Shown in pieces: positions 18,056 to 27,171 of a DNA stretch of 64,000 bases. The notes under the pieces were generated by a model, which was not told where the DNA came from, did no database searches, and saw only the letters and a list, made by a program, of their open reading frames with translations. Numbering within the stretch: the stretch's first letter is position 1; each line of letters starts with the position of its first letter. The translations under genes and the position numbers were made by a program. Source of the stretch: Streptomyces sp. 6-11-2 (GTDB taxonomy: Bacteria; Actinomycetota; Actinomycetes; Streptomycetales; Streptomycetaceae); the NCBI RefSeq assembly GCF_006540305.1, contig NZ_BJOR01000002.1, forward strand, positions 434,001 through 498,000, written 5' to 3'.

Positions 18056-19240
18056 ATGGACTCCGAGACCCTGCTGACACGGATCACCGACTATGCCAAC
18101 CGCCCCAACCCCTACCCCCTGTACGCGGAACTCCGCGAGGCCGGACCCGTGGTGCGGCAGGCAGACGGCAGCTACCTGGCCGGCACCTACCACGAGATCG
18201 CCGCTCTGCTCCACGACCCGCGGATGAGTGCCGATCCCCGTACCCGTGGCGCGGTGACCCACAAGCCGCCGTTCCTGAGGCTCGACGACCCGGAGCACCA
18301 CAGGCTGCGCACTCTGGCCATGCGGCCGTTCGGACCGCCGCACAGCCCGGGCCGGGTCGACGCCATGCGCGGCGAGATCGACCGGGTCACCAAGGAACTG
18401 CTGGGGTCCTTCGAGGCGGGCCGGCAGATCGACGTCGTCGACGATTTCGCCTACCCGCTGCCCGTCACGGTGATCTGCCGCCTGCTCGGCGTGCCTCGCG
18501 AGGACGAGCCACTGTTCCGGGCCTGGTCCGACACGATCGTCGCATCCGCCGACGTCAGGCCCGAGGGCGATTCCGCCGAGACGGACAAGGCCGGCGACCA
18601 GGCGCGGACCGAGATGGGCCTGTACCTGGTGAACCTCGCCGAACAGCGCCTCGGCCGCCCGGGCGACGACTTGCTCACCGCCTTCGCCAACGAGCCGGAC
18701 CCGGCCCTGCGGCTCACGCGGGAGGAACTCGCGGAAACCGCCGTCCTGCTGCTCATCGCGGGACACGAGACCACGGTCAACCTGATCACCAACGGGGTGC
18801 TCACCCTACTGCGCCACCCGGAGCACCTGGACCACCTGCGCCGCGAACCCGACCTGCTGCCGCGAGCGGTCGAGGAACTGCTGCGCTACGAACCCCCGGT
18901 CCACATGCGCGAGCGCATTCCGCGCGACGACATCGACGTCGCCGGCACCAAGATTCCCCGAGGCGCATCCGTCATTCTGGTGCTGGCCTCGGGCAACCGT
19001 GACCCCATGCGGTTCCACGACCCCGACCGGTTCGACCCCACCCGTCCGGACAACCAGCATCTCGGCTTCGGCAGCGGCATCCACCTGTGCTACGGCGCAC
19101 CACTGGCCCGCATCGAGGCCCAAGCCGCCCTCGGCGCACTGCTCCCTCACCTCGGCGCGGCACGCCTGGTCCAGGACCCGCCCCCCTACCGACAGAACGC
19201 CATGCTCCGCGGACCCCGCCACCTGCCCATCCACCTGTGA
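18056..19240 (+). CDS. cytochrome P450
   Basis: A 394-residue soluble bacterial P450. The I-helix oxygen-binding motif is LLIAGHETTVNLI, the K-helix ExxR is in EELLRYEPP, and the haem-ligand loop is FGSGIHLCYGAPLAR with Cys as axial ligand. ATG 18056 is preceded by GAGGAG. The substrate is unknown; the nearest intact genes do not form a recognised biosynthetic cluster. The redox partners directly upstream indicate a dedicated electron supply, which is unusual because most Streptomyces P450s borrow shared partners. Confidence 0.96.
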   Translation: MDSETLLTRITDYANRPNPYPLYAELREAGPVVRQADGSYLAGTYHEIAALLHDPRMSADPRTRGAVTHKPPFLRLDDPEHHRLRTLAMRPFGPPHSPGRVDAMRGEIDRVTKELLGSFEAGRQIDVVDDFAYPLPVTVICRLLGVPREDEPLFRAWSDTIVASADVRPEGDSAETDKAGDQARTEMGLYLVNLAEQRLGRPGDDLLTAFANEPDPALRLTREELAETAVLLLIAGHETTVNLITNGVLTLLRHPEHLDHLRREPDLLPRAVEELLRYEPPVHMRERIPRDDIDVAGTKIPRGASVILVLASGNRDPMRFHDPDRFDPTRPDNQHLGFGSGIHLCYGAPLARIEAQAALGALLPHLGAARLVQDPPPYRQNAMLRGPRHLPIHL

Positions 19241-19377
19241 GGCCGCCTGGCCGCGCGGGAACGTGCACCTGCCCGGCCTCGGCCGTGCCGGACTGCCGTC
19301 CGCATGTCCCGCCCGCAACGAAGAACCCTCCAGACGTTCTTGAAGCGCATGCATCGGTCACCCGCTACGGTCTCCGG

Positions 19378-20025
19378 GTGACCGAACTCCCGACCTTGCA
19401 TGCCACCCGTGAGGCCTACGACGCCATCGCACCCACCTACGCGCAGCTGTTCCACGACTCCCTGCGGGACCGTCCCCTGGAGCGCGCCCTCCTGAGCGCT
19501 TTCGCCGAGCTGGTACGGGCAAACGGCGACGGTGAGGTCGCAGACCTCGGTTGTGGACCGGGGTACGTCACAGCTCACTTGCACGGGTTGGGCCTGGATG
19601 CCTTTGGTGTTGACGCTTCCCCCGTGATGGTCGAGCTCGCTCGCGAGGCGCACCCCGGACTTCGGTTCGAGGTCGGCTCGATGGCCGCACTGGACATCGA
19701 GGACGGCACGCTGGGCGGGGTGCTCTCGCGGTGGTCCGTCATCCACACCCCGCCGCAGGACGTGCCCGCCGTCCTGGCCGAGATCGCCCGGGTCCTGGCA
19801 CCCGGCGGGCACCTGTTGATCGACTTCCCCGCCACTGACGGCCCCCACCACGAGACGCAGGCCTACGATCATGCGGTGGCAACGGCCTATCGCTGGTTCC
19901 CCGACCGTCTCGCCGCGCTCCTGCGCGACCACGGATTGACTGAGACAGCCCGCACGGTGATCGAGCCGAAGCCCACCGACCAGCGGCAGTTCCAAGAGGT
20001 CCAGCTCCTCGCCTGCAAGGCGTAG
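19378..20025 (+). CDS. SAM-dependent methyltransferase
   Basis: A 215-residue class I methyltransferase. Motif I is VADLGCGPGYVTAHL, the acidic loop at the end of strand 2 is FGVDASPVMVELA, and ARVLAPGGHLLIDF is the usual post-motif. The GTG 19378 start precedes TELPTLHATREAYDAIAPTY, a standard N terminus for this family. The target is unknown. It is 137 bp after the P450, so joint transcription is possible but not shown. Confidence 0.88.
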   Translation: MTELPTLHATREAYDAIAPTYAQLFHDSLRDRPLERALLSAFAELVRANGDGEVADLGCGPGYVTAHLHGLGLDAFGVDASPVMVELAREAHPGLRFEVGSMAALDIEDGTLGGVLSRWSVIHTPPQDVPAVLAEIARVLAPGGHLLIDFPATDGPHHETQAYDHAVATAYRWFPDRLAALLRDHGLTETARTVIEPKPTDQRQFQEVQLLACKA

Positions 20026-20037
20026 ACGTCGATCACG

Positions 20038-20160
20038 TGACGGCAACGGCTCGGACCGATGGACCGGGGATCGAACGAGATCGGCCGGGCGCGGCTTGGG
20101 CGTTGAACATCGCGGCATACCGGCCCCGGGCGGTCATCAGCTCCTCGCGGGTGAACGGGG
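20038..20160 (-). pseudogene. possible C-terminal scrap of an ABC exporter
   Basis: A minus-strand frame gives FTREELMTARGRYAAMF then NAQA, which matches the last helix typical of fused ABC exporters (ELMARGGRYAELF-like). Only about 40 codons remain, with no start. Similarity is short, so this is a weak call. Confidence 0.25.
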
Positions 20161-20180
20161 ACTTCGAACTTGAGGATGTC

Positions 20181-20789
20181 TCAGTTGGACGTTGGCTGGA
20201 CGCGGGGTCGTAGGCGTTCGCCCTGTGGCCCGAACATGATCAGGTATTCGACTGGTCCGTCGAGTCCGGCGTTGGCGACTCCGTGAGGGGTGCGGGTGTC
20301 GAACTCGGCGACTTCCCCGGAGGTGAGGACGAGGTCGTGTCCTCCGAGTGCCAGCCACAGCCGTCCGGACAGCACACACAGCCATTCGTACCCTTCGTGC
20401 GACGCCTGGCGCGGCCGTGGCGGCTGGTCGACGTTGGCGGGCAGGACGTGCTTGTGGGCGTGCAGGCCCCCGACGTACCGGGTCAGCGGCAGCACCGCCT
20501 TGTCGTCCACCGGACGCTGCGGGGGAGGGGTGTGCGGTTTCTCGACCGTGGCGGGCGCGGTGCCGGTCAGCTCGTCCAGGGAGACGCCGTACGCCTTCGC
20601 CAGGTGCAGCAGGAGTTCCAGGTTCGGCTTGCGCCGGCCGTTCTCGATCCGCGACAGCGTGCTGAGGGCGATGCCGGTCGTGCGGCTCACGTCGGTGAGC
20701 GTGTGTCCGTGCCGCCCGCGCACGGCCCGCAGCCGCGGCCCCATGGCGGCCAGGACCTCAGCGACGTCGTCGTCCGTCATCTCGCCCAT
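20181..20789 (-). CDS. XRE-cupin transcriptional regulator
   Basis: A 202-residue regulator. The N-terminal helix-turn-helix is LRAVRGRHGHTLTDVSRTTG then IALSTLSRIENGRRKPNLE; a proline-rich linker leads to a C-terminal cupin barrel (EGYEWLCVLSGRLWLALGG, VAEFDTRTPHGVANAG), which likely senses a small molecule. ATG 20789 has GGAG six bases upstream. It is divergent from the alpha/beta-hydrolase gene, 132 bp away, a typical regulator-target arrangement. Confidence 0.93.
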   Translation of the reverse strand: MGEMTDDDVAEVLAAMGPRLRAVRGRHGHTLTDVSRTTGIALSTLSRIENGRRKPNLELLLHLAKAYGVSLDELTGTAPATVEKPHTPPPQRPVDDKAVLPLTRYVGGLHAHKHVLPANVDQPPRPRQASHEGYEWLCVLSGRLWLALGGHDLVLTSGEVAEFDTRTPHGVANAGLDGPVEYLIMFGPQGERLRPRVQPTSN

Positions 20790-20921
20790 TCTTTCTCCAA
20801 CCGGTCCGTGCACCGCCCCTGTCCTGCAAGTTTGCCAAAGTGTCAAGGAAGGTCGCGTCCCCGGGCCACCGCACCGCATGATCGATGGGTAGCCGCGGCC
20901 ACCTGAATCCGAGGAGAAGCC

Positions 20922-21920
20922 ATGCACCAGCCCGTGCCGTCCGCAGACCTGCGCCACCGCCTCATCGACGCACCCGCCGGACGGCTGCACCTGGTCGAGC
21001 AGGGCACCGGGCCGCTGGTCCTGCTCGTCCACGGCTTCCCCGAGTCCTGGTACTCCTGGCGCCACCAGCTCCCGGCTCTCGCGGCGGCGGGATACCGGGC
21101 GGCCGCACTCGACGTGCGCGGCTACGGTCGCTCCTCCAAGCCGGCCGCGACGCACGAGTATCGGATGCGCGCCCTCGTGGAGGACAACCTCGCTCTCGTG
21201 CATGCCCTGGGCGAGGAGACCGCGGTGATCATCGGGCACGACTGGGGCTCGAACATCGCGGCCACCTCCGCCCTGCTCCACCCCGAGGTCTTCCGCGCGG
21301 TGGGTCTGCTGAGCGTTCCCTACGCTCCGCCCGGCGGCCCCCGCCCCAGCGACATCTTCGCGCAGATGGGCGGGGACCAGGAGTTCTACGTCTCCTACTT
21401 CCAGGAGCCGGGCCGGGCCGAAGCCGAGATCGAGCCCGACGTGCGGGGCTGGCTTGCGGGCTTCTACGCGGCCCTGTCCGCCGGCACCATGCCGGCGCAA
21501 GGGGAGCCCGATCCGCACTTCGTCGGCAGCGGCGGAACCCTGCGTGACCGGTTCCCCAAGGACCGGCTGCCCTCCTGGCTCACCGAAGCCGATCTCGACC
21601 ACTACGCTGGGGAGTTCGAGCGCACCGGCATGACCGGAGCACTCAACCGCTACCGGAACATGGACCGCGACTGGGAGGACCTCACCGAATTCCATGGCTC
21701 CCCCCTCACCCAGCCGTCCCTGTTCATCGGCGGCACCCTGGACGCCTCCACGACCTGGATGGCGGATGCGATCGACGCCTACCCGGCCACGCTTCCCGGC
21801 CTGGTCTCCTCCCACCTCCTGGACGGCTGCGGCCACTGGCTCCAGCAGGAGCGCCCCGAGGAGATCAACGGGCTGCTGACCTCCTGGCTCACATCGGTGT
21901 CTCAGTCGATGCCTCTGTGA
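20922..21920 (+). CDS. alpha/beta-hydrolase, epoxide hydrolase type
   Basis: A 332-residue hydrolase. The oxyanion-hole region is HGFPESWYSWRHQ; the nucleophile elbow is IIGHDWGSNIA with Asp as nucleophile, as in epoxide and haloalkane hydrolases; the catalytic histidine is in DGCGHWLQQERPEEI. The cap domain contains tyrosines expected for epoxide opening (FYVSYFQ, LNRYRNMD). GAGGAG precedes ATG 20922. The neighbouring divergent XRE-cupin regulator probably controls it. Confidence 0.92.
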   Translation: MHQPVPSADLRHRLIDAPAGRLHLVEQGTGPLVLLVHGFPESWYSWRHQLPALAAAGYRAAALDVRGYGRSSKPAATHEYRMRALVEDNLALVHALGEETAVIIGHDWGSNIAATSALLHPEVFRAVGLLSVPYAPPGGPRPSDIFAQMGGDQEFYVSYFQEPGRAEAEIEPDVRGWLAGFYAALSAGTMPAQGEPDPHFVGSGGTLRDRFPKDRLPSWLTEADLDHYAGEFERTGMTGALNRYRNMDRDWEDLTEFHGSPLTQPSLFIGGTLDASTTWMADAIDAYPATLPGLVSSHLLDGCGHWLQQERPEEINGLLTSWLTSVSQSMPL

Positions 21921-22042
21921 TGGCGGATGAGGGTGTCGGTCATGTCGATGAAGGCGAGGAAGTGTCCGGCCTTGCGCTCGTAGCGGCGGTGCGGCCGGCG
22001 GCAGCCCATCAGCCAGGACAAGGCGCGCTCGACCAGCCAGAG
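21902..22042 (-). pseudogene. C-terminal fragment of an IS5-type transposase
   Basis: The frame gives LVERALSWLMGCRRPHRRYE then RKAGHFLAFIDM and ends at TCA 21902. This is the E-region of IS5/IS4-group DDE transposases (VVERTFAWL...RRLRIRYE). The upstream part is replaced by unrelated sequence, so it is a dead fragment. It overlaps the 3' end of the hydrolase gene by 19 bases, which suggests the insertion supplied the hydrolase's present stop region. Confidence 0.7.
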
Positions 22043-22194
22043 CGCTGGACGAGAAGGTCGGCAGCGAGACTCTGCATCAGGCCCACGACGGCGAACTCCG
22101 TCACCCCACCGTGCCGACGACCGTCGAGGACTTCCTCGCCGGCGCCGGGAAGGTACCGGCGGGACGCGGTCCCGGCGCCTCTGTGCCGACCGAC

Positions 22195-22347
22195 CGAGGC
22201 CAGGATCCACAACTGCTCGACGTTGTCCGCCCCCAGGTCGGCGCTCAGCCGCGGGAGCGCGAGGAGCAGCGCCGTCGTGTCCAGCGCGACGAGGAAGGTC
22301 GGCAGCATGAGGAGAATCAGCCCCAGCCGCGTCCGGTTGACGCGCAT
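22195..22347 (-). pseudogene. N-terminal fragment of a DHA2-type exporter
   Basis: About 50 codons starting at ATG 22347 encode LGLILLMLPTFLVALDTTAL then LALPRLSADLGAD, the first helix and loop of drug:proton antiporters of the 14-helix type. The frame then loses all similarity. The stretch 22043-22194 holds scrambled sequence I could not assign, so the whole 21.9-22.35 kb interval is debris. Confidence 0.65.
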
Positions 22348-22519
22348 CCGAACCTCTCTGTTCTCTTGACGTTTCGCCCGTTGGCCGGAGTGGTGGAGAG
22401 GTTCTTGACATCGGACTCGTGAGAGATTTTCCGGCGGACGACGTCAAGACGGCAGCGGCGGCTCCGACCACCAGGCGAAGAGGCCCCTGCCGGGGCTCGC
22501 GAACCACGAGGAGTACGCC

Positions 22520-22891
22520 ATGAAGTTCCTGATCAGCCTGCACATCAACCCGGCCGTGCTGGACGCGCTGACCGACGAGGAGAAGGCGGCGATCGGCGAC
22601 GGTCACAGCAAGCTCATCGAGGCGCTGAAGGAGTCCGGCGAGCTGATCAACACGCTGGCGCTGGTCGATCCGTCACAGGCCGCCGTGGTGTCCGTGGGCA
22701 ACGGCCAGCCCGTGGTGACCGACGGGCCCTTCCTGGAGTCCAAGGAGTTCCTGGGCGGCTTCTACCTGATCGACTGCGAGAACAAGGAGCGGGCGGTCGA
22801 GCTGGCCGCGCGGATCCCGGACGCCGCGATCGAAGGGCTGGGCGTCGAGGTGCGGCAGGTGATGTTCGCTGACGGACAATTGGAGGCATGA
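22520..22891 (+). CDS. YCII/DGPF-domain protein
   Basis: A 123-residue protein with the DGPF signature (VVTDGPFLESKEFLGGFYLI) and the compact ferredoxin-like fold of the YCII family. Its 3' end overlaps the sigma-factor gene as ATGA, so both are translated together. DGPF proteins are the standard genomic partner of ECF42 sigma factors; their biochemical role is unclear. ATG 22520 is preceded by GAGGAG. Confidence 0.93.
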   Translation: MKFLISLHINPAVLDALTDEEKAAIGDGHSKLIEALKESGELINTLALVDPSQAAVVSVGNGQPVVTDGPFLESKEFLGGFYLIDCENKERAVELAARIPDAAIEGLGVEVRQVMFADGQLEA

Positions 22892-24099
22892 CGGCACCGG
22901 ACATCGAGGACCTGCTGCGTGAGCTCACGCCGCAGGTCCTCGGCGCGCTGGTACGACGGCACGGCCGGTTCGAAGGGTGCGAGGACGCTGTGCAGGAAGC
23001 CGTCCTCGCCGCCACCGTGCAGTGGCCGGCCGAGGGAGTACCGAACCACCCGCGCGGCTGGCTGGCGACGGTCGCCTCTCGCCGGCTCATCGACCAGATG
23101 CGCAGTGACCACGCCCGCCGCGAACGGGAGGCCGCGACCGCCACGGAGGCCGCGCCCGCCGAGGTGCCGGACACCGACGACACCCTCGTCCTGCTGTTCC
23201 TGTGCTGCCATCCGACGCTGACCGCGGCCTCCCAGACTGCTCTGACACTGCGGGCGGTCGGCGGCCTGACCACCGCTGAGATCGCCCGCGCGTTCCTCGT
23301 GCCGGAGGCCACGATGGCGGCCAGGATCAGCCGGGCCAAGCAGCGCATCAAGGCCGCCGGCAGCACCTTCACCCTGCCGGGCGGCGTGGAGCTCGAGGAC
23401 CGGCTACGGGTCGTCCTGCACGTGCTCTACCTGATCTTCAACGAGGGCTACACCGCCTCCTCGGGCAGCCGGCTGCACCGCGCCGACCTCGCGCACGAGG
23501 CGATCCGGCTGACCAGGACGGTGCACGCGCAGCTGCCCGAGGACGGCGAGGTGACCGGGCTGCTGGCGCTGATGCTGCTGATCCACGCCCGCCGCACGGC
23601 ACGTACGACAGCGTCCGGCGACCTGGTGCCGCTGGACGAGCAGGACCGTACCAAGTGGGACCGCGCTCTGATCGAGGAGGGCATCGAGCTGGTCAAGGCG
23701 GCGCTGGCCGGCCCGGCTCTGGGTCCTTACCCGCTGCAGGCCGCCATCGCCGCCACACACGCTGACGCGGCCACGGCCGAGGAGACCAACTGGCCACAGG
23801 TGCACGCCCTTTACCTGATCCTGGAACGGATCGCGCCCAATCCGATGGTCACCCTCAACCGCGCCATCGCGCTCGCCGAGACCGAGGGCCCTCAGGCCGG
23901 GCTCGCCCTGCTGTCCACTGTGGACGGCGACGACCGCATGGCCGGGCATCACCGGCTGCTGTCCGTACGGGCGCATCTGCTGGAGAAGACCGGCGAGGCG
24001 GCGGGGGCGTACGAGCACTATCGGCGCGCCGCGAAGGCCACCGCCAGCATCGCCGAGCGACGCTACCTGGAGTCCCGGGCCGGCCGGGTGCGCCCATAG
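22888..24099 (+). CDS. ECF42-type RNA polymerase sigma factor
   Basis: A 403-residue sigma factor, twice the normal ECF length. Region 2 is at GCEDAVQEAVLAATVQWP, region 4 at GGLTTAEIARAFLVPEATMA then RISRAKQRIK. A C-terminal extension of about 200 residues follows, helical and TPR-like (LILERIAPNPMVTLNRAIAL, GHHRLLSVRAHLLEKTG). This architecture and the coupled DGPF gene define group ECF42, where the extension replaces an anti-sigma factor. No anti-sigma gene is present nearby, consistent with that. Start by ATGA overlap with the DGPF gene. Confidence 0.93.
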   Translation: MTAPDIEDLLRELTPQVLGALVRRHGRFEGCEDAVQEAVLAATVQWPAEGVPNHPRGWLATVASRRLIDQMRSDHARREREAATATEAAPAEVPDTDDTLVLLFLCCHPTLTAASQTALTLRAVGGLTTAEIARAFLVPEATMAARISRAKQRIKAAGSTFTLPGGVELEDRLRVVLHVLYLIFNEGYTASSGSRLHRADLAHEAIRLTRTVHAQLPEDGEVTGLLALMLLIHARRTARTTASGDLVPLDEQDRTKWDRALIEEGIELVKAALAGPALGPYPLQAAIAATHADAATAEETNWPQVHALYLILERIAPNPMVTLNRAIALAETEGPQAGLALLSTVDGDDRMAGHHRLLSVRAHLLEKTGEAAGAYEHYRRAAKATASIAERRYLESRAGRVRP

Positions 24100-24143
24100 T
24101 TCTGGAGGCGCCCACGGCGCGGTCGCGGACCGGCATCAGGGCC

Positions 24144-24195
24144 GTCCACGATCCACCGCCGTTCGACCGCTCGGTCGGCGGCGGCCACCGTGGAC
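24144..24195. terminator. bidirectional hairpin between convergent genes
   Basis: Outer arms gtccacg (24144-24150) and cgtggac (24189-24195) enclose an inner stem cgaccg/cggtcg, giving a long imperfect hairpin. It lies between the ECF42 sigma gene and the convergent GH3 gene, the right place for a shared terminator. There is no U-tract. Confidence 0.5.
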
Positions 24196-24227
24196 GACCC
24201 CTCCCGCAGTCCTCGCCACGTGCGGAC

Positions 24228-27131
24228 TCAGCGCAGGCTGAACGCCGACAGACGCAGTCCCTTGCTCAGCACCAGGTAGACGTCCGTACGGCCCTTCGAG
24301 CCGGCCGTCAGCGCAGCCGTCACCGCCCCGTACGCGTACGGGGACGACGTGCCGTCGAAGCGCGCCGTACCGACGAGCCTGCCGTTGGGGGAGCCGAGGC
24401 GCACCTCCAGCGTGCCGGACGCCCCAGCCAGCTGGGCGGTCAACCGCGCAGCTCCGGAGCCCAGTTCCGTGTCCGCGAACTTCAGCCACGCACCGTCGGC
24501 CGTCGCGGCCACCGCCGTTCCCCTCGCCTTCGACTCGTCCACCAGGCTGATCGCGCGGTAGTCGTCGAAGTTCTCGGCCCGTGTCGGCTTTCCGAGGTCC
24601 CGGGGCGGGATCGTCTCACCCTGGACCTTCAGTGACGTACGCGCCCGGATGTCCGCCGACGACGCGCCGGCCATCACGTCGTACGTCCCCGTCTCCACCA
24701 CCCACTTCGAACGCGTGACGTCCCAGTGCGCGAGATCCGACGTCCCCAGCTTCAGCCGTACCGTCTTTGTCTCGCCCAGCTTCAGGGACACCCGCGCGTA
24801 CGCCTTCAGCTGCCTCAGCGGCTGCTTGTCGCGGGACGTCCGCTGGTGGACGTACATCTGGACCACCTCGTCGCCGGCCCGCCGGCCCGTGTTCGTCACC
24901 GCCACCTCGTAGCCGTCCGAGACCCTCTTCAGACCGCCGTAGCGGAACGTCGTGTACGACAGGCCGTAGCCGAAGGGGTACAGCGGCTGACCCTTGAAGT
25001 ACTGGTAGGTGCGGTCGGACTTGATGATGTCGTAGTCGAGGATGGAGGGGAGGTCGGACGCGGACCGGTACCAGGTCTGGGTGAGGCGGCCCGCCGGATT
25101 CGCGTCGCCGTACAGGAGGTCGGCGAGGGCGCTGCCCGTCTCCTGGCCCGCGTGCGTGGTCCACAGCAGGGCCAGGACCTCCTTCTGCAGGGCCCCGAGG
25201 GTGGTGGGGTAGCTGTTCTCGACGACCACCACGGCCCGGGGGTTGGCCCGGTGGACCGCCTTGACCAGGGCTTCCTGGGAAGGGGCCAGGCCCATGTCCG
25301 TGCGGTCGTGTGCCTCGCGACCGTTGATCGCGGGCATCGATCCGACCACCACCACGGCCGTGTCCTTGCCCTTGACCGCGGCGACCGCCTCGTCGACGCC
25401 GCTGCGGACCACGTCCTTCGTGTAGTGCGCGGCCCGGTCCTTCGCTACGAGGCCGAGCGTGCCGTCCGCGCCGGCCGGGCCGAGGTAGACCGGGTTCGAC
25501 CACCAGGACTCGCCGGTCTCGTACCCGGCGTACCGCAGCAGATACGTCCCGTCGGCCTGCCGCTCCAGCGCGAACTGCTGCTGCACGAACCAGCCGTTGG
25601 GCTGAATCTGGTCGTTGACGAAATCCGACCAGTTGTAGCCGACGTACCTGCCGTTGGCCGCCGAGCGCAGGGTGACGATGCCCGAACCCCAGTCGAACAC
25701 GTCGAACTGCGTACGCGCACCGGCGTCCGCGGTCTCCTTCAGGGCCGCGCCCGCCTCGCCCGTCCCCGCCGTCACGTACTTCCCGGTCGCCGTGTCCTTC
25801 AGCGTGATCCGGTCCACGCCCTCGCTGCTCGCCACCGGCGTGCCGAGCTTGGCCGCGATGCCGTCCTTCGGGGTGACCGCGTAAGGGAGGGTGCCGGAGT
25901 ACCAGTCGGTGTAGAGAGTGTCGGCGAGCGGCCCGACCACGGCGGCACTGGAGGATCTCTTCAGCGGCAGCGCGCTGTCGTTCTTCAGGAGTACCGCCGC
26001 CTCGGTCGCCGCCGTGCGCGCCAGCTTCCGGTGCGCGGGGCTGTCGATCACGGACGCGTCGATCGATCCGTACCTGCCGCCGCCCGGATCGAACTCGCCG
26101 AGCCGGACGCGGATGCTCAGGATGTGACGGACGGCGGTGTCGATGTCCGAGGACTTCAACAGCCCGCTGGACAGCGCCGACTTGATCGCCGATGTGGTCG
26201 GGCCGGGATCGGTGTCGTTGTCGGTGAAGCTGTCGATGCCGGCCTTCAGCGCCGCCGCGTCCGCCTCCGCCTGCGTGCCGTAGTACTTCTGGCTGTCCGT
26301 CAGGTTCCCGGGCGCGAAGGCGTCCGTCACGTTCAGCAGATCCCGGGAGGTCCAGGTGCGCACGGTGTCGTTCAGGGCCGGGTCCACCGTGTCGGGGCGG
26401 CCGTTGACGAGGTTGTAGGAGGACATCACCCCGGTTGCCGCGTCCGCCTCGATCGCGGGCCTGAAGGCCTGCTCGTCGTACTCCTTCAGCACACGCGGGC
26501 GCAGTTCGGAGGACGTGGTGTCGCGCTGGTACTCGTTGTTGTTGGCGAGGAAGTGCTTGAGCGTGGGAGCCGTCTTGAGGTGGTCCGGGTCGCCGCCGGT
26601 CAGACCGCTGCCGTACGCGGTGGAGATCGAGCCGGTGAGGTGGGGGTCCTCGGAGTAGCCCTCCTCGTTGCGACCCCAGCGCGGGTCGCGCAGCAGGTTC
26701 ACCACGGGCGCCCACAGGTTGAGGCCCCAGCCGGCCGGACGTTCCCGCTGGAAGCCGCGCGCCTCGTCGCCGACCGCCGAGCCGACCTGCCGGACCAGCT
26801 CCGGGTCCCAGGTGGAGGCGAGCCCGATCGCCTGCGGGAACACGGTCGTCCTACCGAGCCAGGCCACGCCGTGCAGGGCCTCGGTGCCGGTGCGGAACTC
26901 CCGGATGCCGAGGCGGGGGATCTCGGGCTCGTACTGGTGGAGGAGGGAGATCTTCTCGTCGGGCGTCAGTCGGGAGAGCAGGTCGTCGACGCGCCGGTCG
27001 ACGGGCAGGCGCGGGTCGCGGAAGGGGTAAACGGGGTCGTCGGCGTGTGCGGGAACGGTGGCGCAGAGGCCCGCGATCAGGGCGAGCGCCACGGCGAGGG
27101 TGGTTCTGCGTCTTCCTCTCGTGCCTTTCAT
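24228..27131 (-). CDS. secreted glycoside hydrolase family 3 (beta-xylosidase/glucosidase-like)
   Basis: A 967-residue secreted enzyme. The signal peptide is TTLAVALALIAGLCATVPAHA. The GH3 barrel follows (GTEALHGVAWLG, KHFLANNNEYQRD, SSYNLVNGRPD) with the likely nucleophile Asp in LLNVTDAFAPGNL. The second GH3 domain is interrupted by a 140-residue beta-trefoil-like insert (ATGKYVTAGTG, ANGRYVGYNW). A fibronectin-III-like domain (VAVTNTGRRAGDEVVQMYV) and a C-terminal carbohydrate-binding module of the CBM6 type complete it. It ends the six-gene sugar operon. Substrate among xylo- or gluco-oligosaccharides cannot be fixed. Confidence 0.92.
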   Translation of the reverse strand: MKGTRGRRRTTLAVALALIAGLCATVPAHADDPVYPFRDPRLPVDRRVDDLLSRLTPDEKISLLHQYEPEIPRLGIREFRTGTEALHGVAWLGRTTVFPQAIGLASTWDPELVRQVGSAVGDEARGFQRERPAGWGLNLWAPVVNLLRDPRWGRNEEGYSEDPHLTGSISTAYGSGLTGGDPDHLKTAPTLKHFLANNNEYQRDTTSSELRPRVLKEYDEQAFRPAIEADAATGVMSSYNLVNGRPDTVDPALNDTVRTWTSRDLLNVTDAFAPGNLTDSQKYYGTQAEADAAALKAGIDSFTDNDTDPGPTTSAIKSALSSGLLKSSDIDTAVRHILSIRVRLGEFDPGGGRYGSIDASVIDSPAHRKLARTAATEAAVLLKNDSALPLKRSSSAAVVGPLADTLYTDWYSGTLPYAVTPKDGIAAKLGTPVASSEGVDRITLKDTATGKYVTAGTGEAGAALKETADAGARTQFDVFDWGSGIVTLRSAANGRYVGYNWSDFVNDQIQPNGWFVQQQFALERQADGTYLLRYAGYETGESWWSNPVYLGPAGADGTLGLVAKDRAAHYTKDVVRSGVDEAVAAVKGKDTAVVVVGSMPAINGREAHDRTDMGLAPSQEALVKAVHRANPRAVVVVENSYPTTLGALQKEVLALLWTTHAGQETGSALADLLYGDANPAGRLTQTWYRSASDLPSILDYDIIKSDRTYQYFKGQPLYPFGYGLSYTTFRYGGLKRVSDGYEVAVTNTGRRAGDEVVQMYVHQRTSRDKQPLRQLKAYARVSLKLGETKTVRLKLGTSDLAHWDVTRSKWVVETGTYDVMAGASSADIRARTSLKVQGETIPPRDLGKPTRAENFDDYRAISLVDESKARGTAVAATADGAWLKFADTELGSGAARLTAQLAGASGTLEVRLGSPNGRLVGTARFDGTSSPYAYGAVTAALTAGSKGRTDVYLVLSKGLRLSAFSLR

Positions 27132-27171
27132 GTCACGGCTCCTTCGGCCAGTGCCTTGCGGGTGAGGAATT

